NCBI GenBank assembly: GCA_015501585.1
Contig: JADNRY010000007.1
Location: 62,001-126,000, forward strand
Length of the DNA: 64,000 nucleotides
Source: Rhodocollybia butyracea
Taxonomy: Eukaryota; Basidiomycota; Agaricomycetes; Agaricales; Omphalotaceae
Reading direction: 5' to 3'
The translations under genes were made by a program, and so were the position numbers. Positions 34,999 through 49,282 of this stretch are shown in pieces (within the stretch, counting starts at the first letter, position 1; every line of letters starts with the position of its first letter). The notes under the pieces were generated by a model, which worked only from the letters and a program-made list of their open reading frames with translations, searched no databases and was not told the DNA's origin.

Positions 34999-35285
34999 GT
35001 GTGCAATCCAGAACTGCATTTCATGGTATTGGTTCCTTGAGTAACCATCAGGGTAACTCCGTCTGTGAGCTCTTGACTTTCTTAATTCGGTGATAGCTGG
35101 TATTAATTTATGTCAAGTTACCATCGGTTGCTGGTCCCTCTATTATCCCGCGAATTCAAAGATATCCTGGGTGTATCATTGTTCGTGATCCTAACCTTTT
35201 ACATTTGTATACCGTAGCTCATGTTTCGTCCTCATGTTTCGTCAGACATGATTAATACTGTACATGATTGTCATACAGACCTGCT

Positions 35286-37370
35286 TCAATGATGGCTCTT
35301 TAAAGCAGCGTCTACAATCTCCCCCATTGCAATCACGGCCTCCTCTTCCAGAGTGCGGCCGACCAATTGTATGGAAATCGGCGCATTCATAAAATCGACC
35401 GGATTATCTAGTAAAAGGCTCGTTGGAGTTTTCAGAAGTTTTCAAAGAAAGACTCACAGCGTTCGTAGTTGGCCTTATCGTCTTCGTTGTAAAACTTATG
35501 CGGAGCTTTAACCAGGTCAAGTTCGGGGTCTACTTTCGAAACCGGTATGACTAGGGAGCTGTAATCTAGCATGTTCCAAACAGATGTGTAACTTGCAGAT
35601 CTAAAGAGTGTAAAGGTTACTACATGTACGACATTCAAGCCTTTGGCTCACCTGTTTTTGCCGTGGGCGATAGCGGTGTTGGCTGCAACCGGCGCAATGA
35701 TAGCATCAACGGCTCGACCAGTACCCGTCGTTTTGACTGTGTCTTCCCAAAGCTGAAGATATTCTTCTCGTAAATTTCGCTTCTGTTTCTGTATCTGCCA
35801 CAGTTGATACGCCGAAACAGTGGCTTTAGTCGCGCGCGCATCGAGAATGTCTGTGACGGGTGTGTTGTCTTCTGGATCCATACTCGAAATCACTGGCTCC
35901 CCAGATGGGGAAGTAACAACCTGGAAATCTTCTTGTGCTCCTGCCTGCCAGATATTTCGCTACATAGTAGTAGTATCAGTCAATGTGGACAAAATTACTA
36001 GAGGTAAACAAACCAAGCACGTAAGAATCTCAGCATGTTTCGACGGTTTCCAGTCAATCACTGGCAAACAGGGGTTAAACGCTCTTCAGTCAGAGTAGAA
36101 ATCCCCTACCAAGATGACCTGCATTCAACAAGGCCTTTTTCACAATCTCCATTCCTCGAGTGATTGGCGGATGAGGTACTACAATGCCATCGTCCCACAT
36201 AATCGCAAAGCACAGTTTGTTTCCTCCTCCATGATCTGCCAGGTTGTATTCGTCTTCACTCCATCGTTTGCGTACTGCGAGAGGATCTTTCAACCACGGA
36301 CGAGCACCAGCCACTGCTTTCATAAACGTCTTGATTCCGTAGATGCTATTCGTAAGGGGGCCAAGAACCGAGGGGGCAGAATCTTGTCCTTCAAGTGAGT
36401 TGACGCATCCTGCATATGGCACTCTTCCGTATGATGGCCTTAATCCGTATATTCCGCAAAAACCTGCCGGAATGCGCACACTTCCTCCAATATCAGATCC
36501 TGGAACAGTGTCAATTATTTTGAGAAGATTTATCGAGTTGGGCCACGTACCAACCCCGAGCGGACTTCCTCTCATTGCCACAAGACTGCCCTCACCGCCA
36601 GACGAACCACCCGACGTCAAAGAACGATTATGGGGGTTCAACGTCCTCCCAAAGACATGATTGAAAGTTTCGGGCCACACTACACTTAGGTATCAGAATG
36701 TGGAGAATCTAGTGGAAAGGTACCGACTTAGAGTCTGGGGCACATTCGTTTTGACGAACGGAACGGCACCTGCGCTCTCGAGAATGTCGGTGAGAACGGC
36801 ATTGCGTTCGGCAAATGTCCCCACCCATGATACATAACCTTTGTAGAAGTTTAATACATCAATCATGGTGAATGAAGCCTCTGCATACCCATGCAAGATT
36901 CCAACCCCTTGATGTTGATTTGATCTTTCAATGAGATAGGTAGTCCGTGAAGGGGACCAATGACTGTGCCTGTTGTGGCAAGATGTTCATCGAGCTCTGC
37001 TGCTCGCTTGAGGGCTCTTTCAATGAATATCTCTGTCAGACAGTTCGTCTCAAAGTCGTTGTCGGTTACAGCAACCATTGAGATTAATGATTGGAAAACT
37101 CACCACCTGATGTGCGATGATAGCTCTTTTGTAAAATGCACTGGTAACTGCGACCGAGGTCCATCGACCCTTGGCAATGCTTTCCAATAGAACATCAACA
37201 TCCGAGTTGGTGATCTCCAATTCGATAGCATCCAACAAGCCACAAGTTTCGGGAATACGTGATACATCGATCTCGCTGGGGGAAGGAATGGAAACAAGTC
37301 TCCATTCGTTGGGGATTAGAGCATCCTGCTCGGATTTCTTCTTGGCAGCAATAGATCTCCAATCAGACAT
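35286..37370 (-). CDS. amidase signature family hydrolase (acetamidase-like)
   Basis: Serine hydrolase of the amidase signature family, similar in length and start to fungal acetamidases. MSDWRSIAAKKKSEQDALIP starts at 37370. The catalytic Lys is in GPLHGLPISLKDQINIKG, the cis-Ser in SLTSGGSSGGEGSLVAMRGS, and the nucleophile Ser in DIGGSVRIPAGFCGIYGLRP. C-terminal blocks are AVDAIIAPVAANTAIAHGKN, SVWNMLDYSSLVIPVSKVDP and NAPISIQLVGRTLEEEAVIA. Stop TGA 35286-35288. About nine introns. No secretion signal, so probably cytosolic, releasing ammonia from small amides; substrate not determinable. It is divergent from MED7 over 291 bases. Confidence 0.92.
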
Positions 37371-37661
37371 GGTGGAGAATGGTAAGCTGGAACTGGGAAA
37401 ATATCAAAAACTCTTTGCTATAGCCACCCGGCTAGGAGACATCTTTCTTCCCTTCTTATCTATAAACATCGATTGACTCTCATAGCCATCGGCGCTCAGC
37501 TAGCCGCAATGCCCGGATTGAGCTTAATAAGAATGGGTCTTGAGTACTTGCGAGTATTTACTTTATAACGCTGAAGACAATAGTAGATCATCCCGTGCGG
37601 CGCGGGACGAACAAGTAGTGCTTAGCGCCCGTGTCGGGATTACAAAACTTTGATTTCAATA

Positions 37662-38738
37662 ATGGACGACGACGCAGAACTGAGGAATCCCTTTCCTTCT
37701 CCACCATCTCACTACACAAAGTATACCTCGCATAATTTAAATCTTCTAGCTTTGTTGAAGGAACGTGTTCCGGATACTGACCTTGCCTTCAATCAGCATG
37801 AAATTCTCAAAGATCAGACAGACGTCCCCGACTGGCCTCTAACTCAGCTTGAGAAACCACGCGTAGATTGGATCCTCAAAGAACCGGAACCATACTATGA
37901 CGTTTTTGGGGATAGGTGGTTTGTGAGTATCGCAATGCTTTGTGTATCATATTCTCAGTATCCACAGGTCAAGGACAAAATCCCATCGTTGGCAGAGCTT
38001 GGTGGACAACAGCTGTATCCGGAAGATCCTGATGTCGGTGCGTTACTGCAACTGTTATTTTTTTTCTGTGTTCAAACTAGTTCTCTTCAATTACAAGACA
38101 GACGTCCCGCTTTGCAAACGATTTTGCGATCCATGCTTGTGACATACTCGAACCTGACCTCCGCTTTGCTCGCCCCTCCTCCAACCGCCTCTTCCACTGC
38201 GCCACCTCAATGGCAACAACATGTCGAGTGGATCACCATTCTCGGCCAAAATCTCATGGCTGCTGCAAATGATCTTCGGCCTGTGCAAGTATGGACTCTC
38301 CTTAGGTGTCTTGTACCGTAATTCACGGCTCGACAATAGGCCAGGGGAAATTTGGAGCTAATGATGAGGCGCCAGCTAGACCTTCGAAGGGACGAAACTA
38401 GGGTCATTCACACGCAAGTGCTTATCAGCTGTTTATATCTTCCTATATGACCTTTGCGTTCCAGAAAATGCGATACATTGGAAGTAAGACTCGCAGAGCT
38501 ACGTGGATCTGCTGAGGACTTGAAGCAGAGTAAAATCCCCTCCTCAGTTGGTCCACTTTCCCTGTTCTTAATTTCGATCTATTTATACCTTCTACAGGAG
38601 GTATCGACTGAACCTGTCATGGTGAGCATGCGAGACGAATTTGACCTGGCCGATCTCTGACCTATCTCATAGTCTTCCGATGAACCGACACCGCTTACAG
38701 AAGAGGACTTGTTGAGATGGGCTGAGGAGGCGGGCTGA
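37662..38738 (+). CDS. MED7: Mediator complex subunit 7
   Basis: Middle-module Mediator subunit. MDDDAELRNPFPSPPSHYTK, then NLNLLALLKERV, is the expected Pro-rich start. Next come WILKEPEPYYDVFGDRW, PSLAELGGQQLYPEDPDV, ALQTILRSMLVTYSNLTSAL, VEWITILGQNLMAAANDLRP, ARGNLELMMRRQLDLRRDET, and the coiled coil KCDTLEVRLAELRGSAEDLK. Intron 38414-38464 is GC-AG (donor GCAAGTG). The C-terminus is uncertain. Splicing at 38531 and after the CTACAG near 38598 gives a very short end (RGID). An exon reading SSDEPTPLTEEDLLRWAEEA to TGA 38736-38738 looks genuine but needs a different junction. I give the longer extent. Confidence 0.85.
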
Positions 38739-39083
38739 ACTATCTCTCTCTGTAGAACAGCGTCAGAATCAGATTGCACATTGTAGATGCTTGGAGCCTT
38801 GTACGTTTTGCGGACGATCAACGCGCAAGCTTTACAAACTTACAGCTTGTCTATGTCCCAAGCGCGACAGAGTCACCCTGGCCTCACTAACATCAGCATT
38901 TCTAGTATCTACCTACTACATATTCGTTACTTATCTTCATTGTAGTTGTATGCACAGAAGTCTGACACATGTTTTCGAGAAATTGGACAAAAATAATTAT
39001 CAAAATTGTAGATTCAGTTCATTAGCGAACGACTTTTCTTCGCTGCGGTCAAGCGTGCACGTGACCGCTGCATTGTTTCCTAA
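38739..39083 (+). other. intergenic between MED7 and BCL7-like gene
   Basis: 345 bases, AT-rich in the middle, with no gene visible; contains a GTGCACGTGACC E-box-like site at about 39053-39064, some 20 bases before the BCL7-like ATG. Confidence 0.4.
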
Positions 39084-39818
39084 ATGGCTACCAGGAGAAG
39101 AGTTGGAGTTAGCAATGCCACTACAGAGGCAGCACGTAGACAGCTAATGCAGCCAGTCACTGTATGATTTTTTACCTCGCAATATTCATTGAGCATAACT
39201 AATTTGTCTGAATGTTTTAGTGCTGGGAGAAAGTTTGGTTTACTCCGGAAAACGCACCTTCGCTCAAGGTGTTCAAATGGGTCAAGACCGACAAGGTCCC
39301 GGTACGTCGCAATTATAGGCGGAAGTGGAATGACTGATTAATAAACGAATTTACAATAGCACTTTGAAGATGAAATCGAAGTTGACGCACCTCTTGCGCC
39401 CCTTCCGGATGAACCAGAAGTCGTAGAACTAGTAGAAGAGGAAATGGAACAGGAAGAAACTCAACCGATTGCCGATGAAAAACCAGCAATGAATGCTGAA
39501 CCACCAGAAACAACTCAAGAACCCGAGGAATCTAAACCTCCATCTCCGAAACCACAGCTTACGATGACAACGGAACTGACGATAGAGGATATGGCTGATG
39601 CGGGCGACGCACTAGATGCTTCATTAAAACCTATGGACCCTAGTGGTATTGGCGAAACGAGTCTAATGCAGGATTTATCTCAGATAGTAGTAGATGGCGA
39701 TAGCGAGATGGGCAATATTGGCGCTTTGGATGCCTCTCTGGATGCCTCTTTGGACCATTTCTCTGTCGATTCTTTGGTTCCTGACTTGGTTTCTGACACT
39801 ATTGACGAGCAATCATAA
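39084..39818 (+). CDS. BCL7-like protein (putative chromatin-remodeller accessory subunit)
   Basis: Start MATRRRVGVSNATTEAARRQ, then LMQPVT, is spliced across about 39174-39220 to CWEKVWFTPENAPSLKVFKW with VKTDKVP, and across a second intron (39301-39359) to HFEDEIEVDAPLAPLPDE. The Arg-rich start followed by WEKxW, then a short strand and LKVFKWV, reproduces the animal BCL7 N-terminal motif (WEKKW...LRIYKWV). BCL7 proteins are SWI/SNF (BAF) subunits. The rest is acidic and Glu/Pro-rich, with DALDASL repeats at the end. It lies 345 bases after MED7 on the same strand. Function by resemblance only. Confidence 0.65.
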
Positions 39819-40100
39819 ACTGAGTTGCTCCTAGTAATCTAAGTGACCCTTGATTCTGCCTGGCAAACATAAACTATCACTTGCTCTTTGAAGCAGTTCC
39901 ACAGATACAGCGGATAGTCGCAATTGGAAGATTCACGCAGGTTGTTGCAGGAGCTGTTTCAAAATTATATAAGACTGCAGGAGATGAGAGGGCTGGTCCT
40001 TTTACATCGTCGCCTCTGAATTTACCTTATCGGGCCTGCTCGCTCAAGGGTAAGAAAAAGTATATATTCATTATTGGGTACCCATGTGCGTAGAGAACCA

Positions 40101-43028
<2,928 letters not shown>

Positions 43029-43067
43029 TATTATTTTGGCGCCCGTGCCTTCAACTCAAATTATGCA
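43029..43067. promoter_or_regulatory. 39-base bidirectional intergenic region AFG2 / PIG-T
   Basis: Start codons at 43028 (minus) and 43068 (plus) leave 39 bases. Core promoters or transcription starts of at least one gene must overlap the other's 5' UTR or coding region. The sequence holds TTATTATTTTGGCGCCCG; GGCGCC resembles an E2F-type core. Confidence 0.6.
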
Positions 43068-44966
43068 ATGATGCTGAAGACCAGTCTTGTTATATTTCTC
43101 CTCCTGTTCAACTCTGTCTTCTGTATCAAACAGGCGGCAGAAGAATTTGAGGAAAATCTATCTCTCAAATCACTTCGCGACGGACGGGTTACTTCCAGTT
43201 TCTCATTCAAAACACTGCTGAGGGATGCAGCACCGAGAGATCCTCGAACTCTTGCACTTGACAACGATGACTGTATGTTGTTAGTCTTGATAAAATATGT
43301 GCTTATTGATTTGCCAAAGCACAACATTATACGCTCTTTCCTCTGACTCTAGGACAAATACTTCGCCAATACGCAATTACTGAGCTCCACCTTACCCTCA
43401 ATGCTGGGAAATGGAACTATGAGTCTTGGGGCTACCCAGATGAATCAGGAGTGGGAGTTGGTGCTGAACTATGGGCATGGATGGCCGACGGCTCGCCTTC
43501 GAGGTAATTATCTTGTATCTCGGTTGTAGCAAGCTGCTGACTGTACTAGCATTGATGAGCGCTGGCAAGGGCTCCGGAATGCATTAGCTGGTCTCTTCTG
43601 CGCTTCTTTGGGCTCTCTCGATGAACAAAGAACCACTTCTCCAAGACAATCTTTTCCTCCACAAGGAGACCTACCTGACTGGGGTCTGCCGCATGAACTG
43701 CGACACGCGTCTCACGCATCCGAACATGTCTGCACGGAGAATCTGACACCATTCCTCAAGCTTCTACCCTGCAAATCACTTTCCGGGCTCGCTACACTGC
43801 TTAACCCTCACAGAATATTTGACGCAGATTGGCATGGTATAGGCCTTCACGTCCTTTGGCTTCCAGAGGGTGTTGAAGTTCGACTCAATGTTCAGTTGGT
43901 CTCCGACCCATTACGAATCTCATCCACAAACAAACAAGGTACTCTAACCCTATACTCCCCGATCCAATTTTTCTCAACTTTCGTGTCAGACTGGTCTTTC
44001 CATTCTCTATTCGATCGCAAGGTTGATCAAGCCTGTCCCATTGCCAAAACTAGCCGTGTTGCTGTAGAACTTCCTTCAAGTGGGTTTTATAGGGTGCATC
44101 CTGAGCCGTTAGAGATCAAAGATGGGCAAGCATACTACAATTTGAAAATCGGTGGGTGCCATATATCATATGCGCTCAATGCTTTCCTCATCAGCACTGT
44201 AGCAGCCAACGAAGCCTGGAATATAGGGACTATGTGGCCCACAGACTTTGAGTATCGTACGTGATAACTGATGGATTCCCTCACTGTATTCTTACAAGGA
44301 ATGATTTAGCGCTCTCCAAACCAAATCAGGCTCTTGTTCCTTTCTCCGTCCAACGCAGTCTACGTGGGTCAACTCAAGACAGAGGGGAACTTTCGATTGT
44401 CGTTACCAACCATCAACAAAATACACTGCAACTGCGCTACTTGGAGACTATGCCATGGATTATTCAATTCTATCTGCATACCATTCGCGTGCATTCTGAC
44501 GGCGTTCTCAAAAGTGGGTGAGAAGCGAGCGATTATCAATATTTACTCACTTTCTTCCTCAGACGATCTCATCTCAAACATATCATACGTACTACCGGTG
44601 GCTCATTCTCGCCCTGCCACTTTTGAATCGATCTTGACATTACCGGGAGGCAGCAATCTCACGTTCACGATGAACGTCGCCAAAGCTTTTCTACGATACA
44701 CGGAGCACCCACCCGATGCTCAACGGGGCTGGGATCTTCCTCCAGCAGTTTTCACACCCTTGCTGCAATCTCGGGACGATTCCATAGGCCGAATCTATAC
44801 TCCTTCATTACTCGTCGACTTAGCTACTCCCGATTTCAGCATGCCTTACAACGTGATTATGTTCACTTGTTCTGTCGTCGCGTTCATTTTTGGGAGCGTC
44901 TTCAATGTATTGACTAGGAAGTTCGTCGTGGTTCGCTTAGAGCCGACAGAAATTCAAGACAACTAG
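43068..44966 (+). CDS. GPI16: GPI transamidase subunit PIG-T/GPI16
   Basis: ER-membrane subunit of the GPI transamidase that transfers GPI anchors to proteins. The signal peptide is MMLKTSLVIFLLLFNSVFCI, followed by EEFEENLSLKSLRDGRVTSS with FSFKTLL. Family blocks are QYAITELHLTLNAGKWNYES, GAELWAWMADGS, ERWQGLRNALAGLFCASLGS, SEHVCTENLTPFLKLLPCKS (Cys that pairs with GPI8), FSVQRSLRGSTQDRGELSIV, YLETMPWIIQFYLHTIRV, and HPPDAQRGWDLPPAVF. The C-terminal membrane helix is NVIMFTCSVVAFIFGSVFNV. Introns include those near 43275-43350, 43505-43550, about 44258-44310 and 44512-44560. Its products would include anchoring of the PLC-like protein encoded in this window. Confidence 0.92.
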
Positions 44967-46914
44967 ATGATTTCAAACAGCGTTTTCTACTTTTTCGCGG
45001 AGAGCGTTACACACGGAATAATGAACGAAGAAAAAGTGAGCAGGATCTGTACTGCTGTAGTAATGGAGAGAAGCCAATGACACAGAAGAGGTGTAATCGG
45101 CTAGGAGGGATTATAGCACATAAGCACATAAGTATCGTTTATATTGCTGCGGGTGGTTCAACCTGCAGAGTGAAGAACCATAACCCATAGAATTTGGTGG
45201 TACAGGACCATGATCTGATGGCGGAAATATTGATCCTCGAGGTTTAGAAGGTAGCCTAGGCACATACTTAACCCAAGCTTTTGGCAGCGGAACCACATTT
45301 GGAAGGAGGTTAGCCTTTCCGCGCTTAACCGGGCAAAGCTGTAAATCTCGGCTTCTTTGAGCCAAAGCCTTCAAGTTACGGTTTACATAATCTTGAGCTT
45401 TTTTCAGAAGAAAATGCGATTTGAAAAACGTTAAATGTCAGTTAGAGCAGCGACAGACGAAATTAATAGAAAATAACGCAGATACTTTTTATCGTGCAAT
45501 TTCCTTACTGTAGAGTGCCCAGAACCTGGCCACCTTAATGGTTTTCTCCTCTTAGCGTGGCCTAAGGCACCTATTATGTGTTTCGGTGCAGTCAAAATTA
45601 TTGTTTAGCATCTTACGCACATTTTGAGACTGGTTTGAAGAATTTAGCGTTTGAAGAATTTAGCATTTGATCTGAGCTCGTGGTGAATTTATTTTGACGG
45701 CATCTCCCAAATTGGAAATGTCACCGAAGCTGGCCGGCAACGTCCAGCGCCAAGTAACAGGCCTTTCGAAGTCTGTAGCATTGAGAAACCTCAAACAGAT
45801 TTAAGAAGACATATATTTCAAAAGCTATCTCATAGTTTAAAAGTACATTGCGAAGAATAATGACTAGAATTTGCCTTGTTTACGTCTCTCGGGTATGCAA
45901 ACATAGTCAACCACAGGAAGTATGGAATGGATGGAATATGAAGCCAACAGGCTGCAGAAAGCTTTAAAGGATATCGTATGAGATATTGAGCAAGCCGAAG
46001 TCCATGCAAATTTTTTTGAGAGGCGTAGTTGCCACGGTATGGTCCTCTGAATAGGATTTGAACATAACGGGGTGTTCCAGGGAGCCAATATCAGGCGGAA
46101 ATATCTCTCTTGAGTGTTCCTATGTACTTGAGCATAAGCAGCGGAGTGTCTAGCATCCATGAAAGTGGTACTAGAGGGTGGCAGTCGAGAAACGGCGAAC
46201 AAGGGTCAGCCGGAGCATCTGCCCAAATAAGAAAATCAGGATTTCCCACCGTTTTCGCCGAAGATCAATTCATATCTCGGCAACTGCTTATCTGGCTGAT
46301 GCCAAAGTTGGTGTCTAGCAAGATTACAATGTCTACCACATTATAAGACTCATAGAAGCGAGATACAATAGCTCCTTCGCCTTCTATTCTCCAACTGGCC
46401 AGCTTCTTAGTTCGGCCAGCTTCTAGACACCCCACAGTATACCAGTGAGATTCACAGTTCTTAAATATATCAGACAACGAAAAGCAGAAGAACTTGGTGA
46501 GTAAGCAAAAGAACTTTGCAGGACAAACATAAAACTCAGCGTGAAATACTGGGTACCAAAGTACTAAACGAGACTTTCCTCGTGCGACACAAGAAATAGG
46601 CCAATTGAAAGCATAAATATTGCATCCATGATGACAAATTCGTACAGAGCAAATCTAAACCTTCAAAGTGCTCAACTTTAGGCCTCAACACTTGAGATGT
46701 TTCGTGACGTACGTACGATGCACAAGAGTCAACGTGTTCAAGCTCAAAGCTCTCACTAATAGTGCACAATGATCAGTCGCGTTGCATGAATGTTAGATAC
46801 AAATGACGTTGTGGAGAATATGCTCAAAATAGCCAAAACAAAGCAAGAGACAGTGGTGATGAATGCAAAAAAAGAGAATGAGGCCACGAACAGGAAATCC
46901 AGTGCTGCTCGACG
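44967..46914. other. gene-poor region, no supported gene
   Basis: About 1.95 kb, AT-rich. Minus-strand open stretches at 45111-45374 (region reading KALAQRSRDLQLCPVKRGKA), 45864-46202 and 46265-46477 lack convincing starts, and I could not join them into one protein. They may be decayed gene fragments. A perfect 16-base tandem repeat lies at 45633-45664. No transposase, reverse transcriptase or terminal repeats were recognised. Confidence 0.5.
45633..45664 (+). repeat. 16-base perfect tandem repeat
   Basis: Two adjacent copies of GTTTGAAGAATTTAGC, followed by a partial third (ATTTGA). Located in the gene-poor region. Confidence 0.9.
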
Positions 46915-48922
46915 TCACTTTCCATACGAATTTGGATCCATAGGGAATGAAGGCTCTGGATAGTCCTCCCATACCCTGTCTCCATCAAGAAAGCGCCGTA
47001 GGCGTGCAACCTGGGACGAAAGGTACAACAAGATGATCTGCATGGCGATGTCCAGCCGTAACTTGAGAACCTCCTCGCAGGTTTTCAAGGCCTGCGTGCG
47101 GGTAGAGACGAACATGTTCCCAGCGAAACCGAGCTCCTTGAGGTTGTCGATAAGTTCACCAAACTCCGCACACCACGCCAAAACACCGAGCTAAACAAAA
47201 TAATTATCGAAAACGTGGAAAAAACGAAGGGGGTTATATGCTCACTTGACCATATTGCTTGTATCTGGCATACAAGACGTTAGGCGCAGCACCAAGAGCA
47301 AATTCAAACGCCTCGTTCTGCTCGATCACTGCACTATCAGGCACATATGGCGTACCTGTAGGTTCTACGGGAGGTTGCGGCCGCTGCCCACAGATTAATG
47401 CAAATACGGTCACAGAAAACAAGGAAGCTTACTAAATGGGCAGGCGGAGCTTCCTTGAACCATTCCATATTATCGTAATCTGCCTCTCCACCAAAATCCA
47501 CGACATCGTTGCGTTTACCAACGTTCATGTCGCTGTAGGTACTACTAGTCGCGATAGAAAGACCAGCTTCGATAAAAAGAGTCGATAGAAACTTTGTAAA
47601 ACCAAAGGGAAGATCAGGTTCTGTGGGGCGAAGAGAAGGCACAAAGATATCTCGACGAGGAGGAGAATCAGAGACGAGAGTTGGTTTGGAATCCGGCGAG
47701 TCGTAAGAATCGGAATCAGATTCTGTAAAAGAATATGAAGCTGACGGAGAGCGCGGTATCGCGAAGGGGGAACGAATTCCCGCTGTAGGAGTGGGGACTG
47801 AAAGAAAAGGTGTTAGCGGCTGGAGAAGAAGAGCCTCAGCCAGCTGCCGTGATGCAAAGTTAACGCGAGGCGATTTGTAATAGATCAAAATCTCACCGGA
47901 GTTTGCCGTTCATTTCTCGCCGCGTTCATGATCGAAATGAAAGACTGGCGAACGTCTGTTGGCACTTCAGGATATTCCAGCCAGCCTGCAGTGGTCTCCA
48001 GAGGGGAGAGTAGTTGAGTATCCGGACACTCCGAAACCAAAATTCTTGGAGGAATTGGCAGCGGAGACGGAGACGAAGGTGTTGGAGCAACTTCTGATTC
48101 TTCCACAGAAATTCTACGCTGCACGGCTGGTGGCAAGTTCCGACTCAACCATGAAGGAGATGGAGGAACAAATGAATTTCTTGCAGAAACAGACAAATCT
48201 GCTCCAAGCAAGGGAGGTGGAGACGCAGTGAGAGCGAGAGGATCAACAACGAGGTAAGTCTTTTGTTCCTCGACTGGCAACGACGGAGGAGCCCTACTTG
48301 GACGAGGAGGACGGACTATAATTGTCGTGCTCCCGGCTACAACAGGCTCTGCCTTTGCTGAACTGTGACGGCCAAGCCGCGTCAAGGCTCTGGTAAGTGT
48401 CTTGAACGGGCCGCTACTATCTTGTCGCTCCCTCGATACCTCCACAGAAGGAGAAACCTCTTTCTCGATAAGTGGCTCCGCTAAAGGCGGCCATTTGTAC
48501 CCCCCTGCATCACTAGGCGTCGGTATGTACGAGGGAGGCATCGGAAAATCATCGAGAATGGAATGTGTCTCTTCCCTGTTACTAAATGGGAATCGAAGAC
48601 GATCTTTGGCAGAGAGTCGAATTGACTTGGAACGCATGCGTACGGATATCCGAGAAAGATTCTTCATACGAGTGAAAGAGAACCGTGAGGACAGGTCAGG
48701 CGCAGGAGTCTTGGTAGCCAGAGTGAGCGACGAGGAAGCGGCGGTTGTGACATCCGTAGGATCATCGAGTGGGATAGGAAGGTCCTCCGATGTAATGTGG
48801 CAGTAATCCGAATCGGCCCAAGTATCAGCGTTAGACAATGGTCTCACTGCACCAGCAGCGGATCCGGCTTTGTCTTTACTTGGAGACAATAACTTAATCG
48901 TCGCTGTTGTCGAGTGGTACAA
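46915..48922 (-). CDS. conserved fungal protein with disordered N-terminus, unknown function
   Basis: A long Ser/Pro-rich N-terminal half (about 47.9-48.9 kb) with basic patches (MKNLSRISVRMRSKSIRLSA) leads into a C-terminal helical domain: FGFTKFLSTLFIEAGLSI, EAFEFALGAAPNVLYARYKQ, LGVLAWCAEFGELIDNLKEL, TRTQALKTCEEVLKLRLDIA, MQIILLYLSSQVARLRRFLD. The stop is 46915-46917. The C-terminal domain looks well conserved and cytosolic; I know no function. The 5' end is uncertain: the frame is open upstream of 48922 but I see no ATG before a stop, so a further exon is likely. About three introns. Confidence 0.7.
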
Positions 48923-49282
48923 GGAGCCACGAAGGCGGCTTGCAACTCTCGACCTAAGTGTGGGCGTTGGTGTTGGAGCTGGAGGAGCCGTTGTTGCGCT
49001 TCAGCCAAGTCTCTCAAGAGACCTGAGCATGCTTAACCAACTGCTTGCGTTCGACTTTTCAAGTGGACTGGATAAGATCAAGGCGTGTTGGACGTGAGCT
49101 CCCCGCGCATGTAGTGCATGGTTAGTTTTGAGGAAGCGAAGCTTAATAAGATGGCGGAGACAATAGAGAACTTTAATTCAGTATAGAATACATGACAGCA
49201 CGAAAGCAAGGACAGCATAGAACCTACGTTCCTCCTAATCTACACTAGAACAAAATGAAAAGATCGATCGAATACATGCCGG
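48923..49282. other. intergenic, possible missing 5' exon of the unknown gene
   Basis: About 360 bases between the unknown gene and the 3' end of the Lnt-like gene. An ATG at about 49033 on the minus strand (reading MLRSLERLG) could begin a first exon, but no clear splice join is seen. Confidence 0.35.

Noticed and set aside
45111..45374. Minus-strand protein-like ORF, tried as the last exon of a gene extending to 45600
   Set aside because: Opens at TTG with no ATG in frame; joining to the open stretch at 45500-45600 by GT-AG splicing gives the wrong phase.
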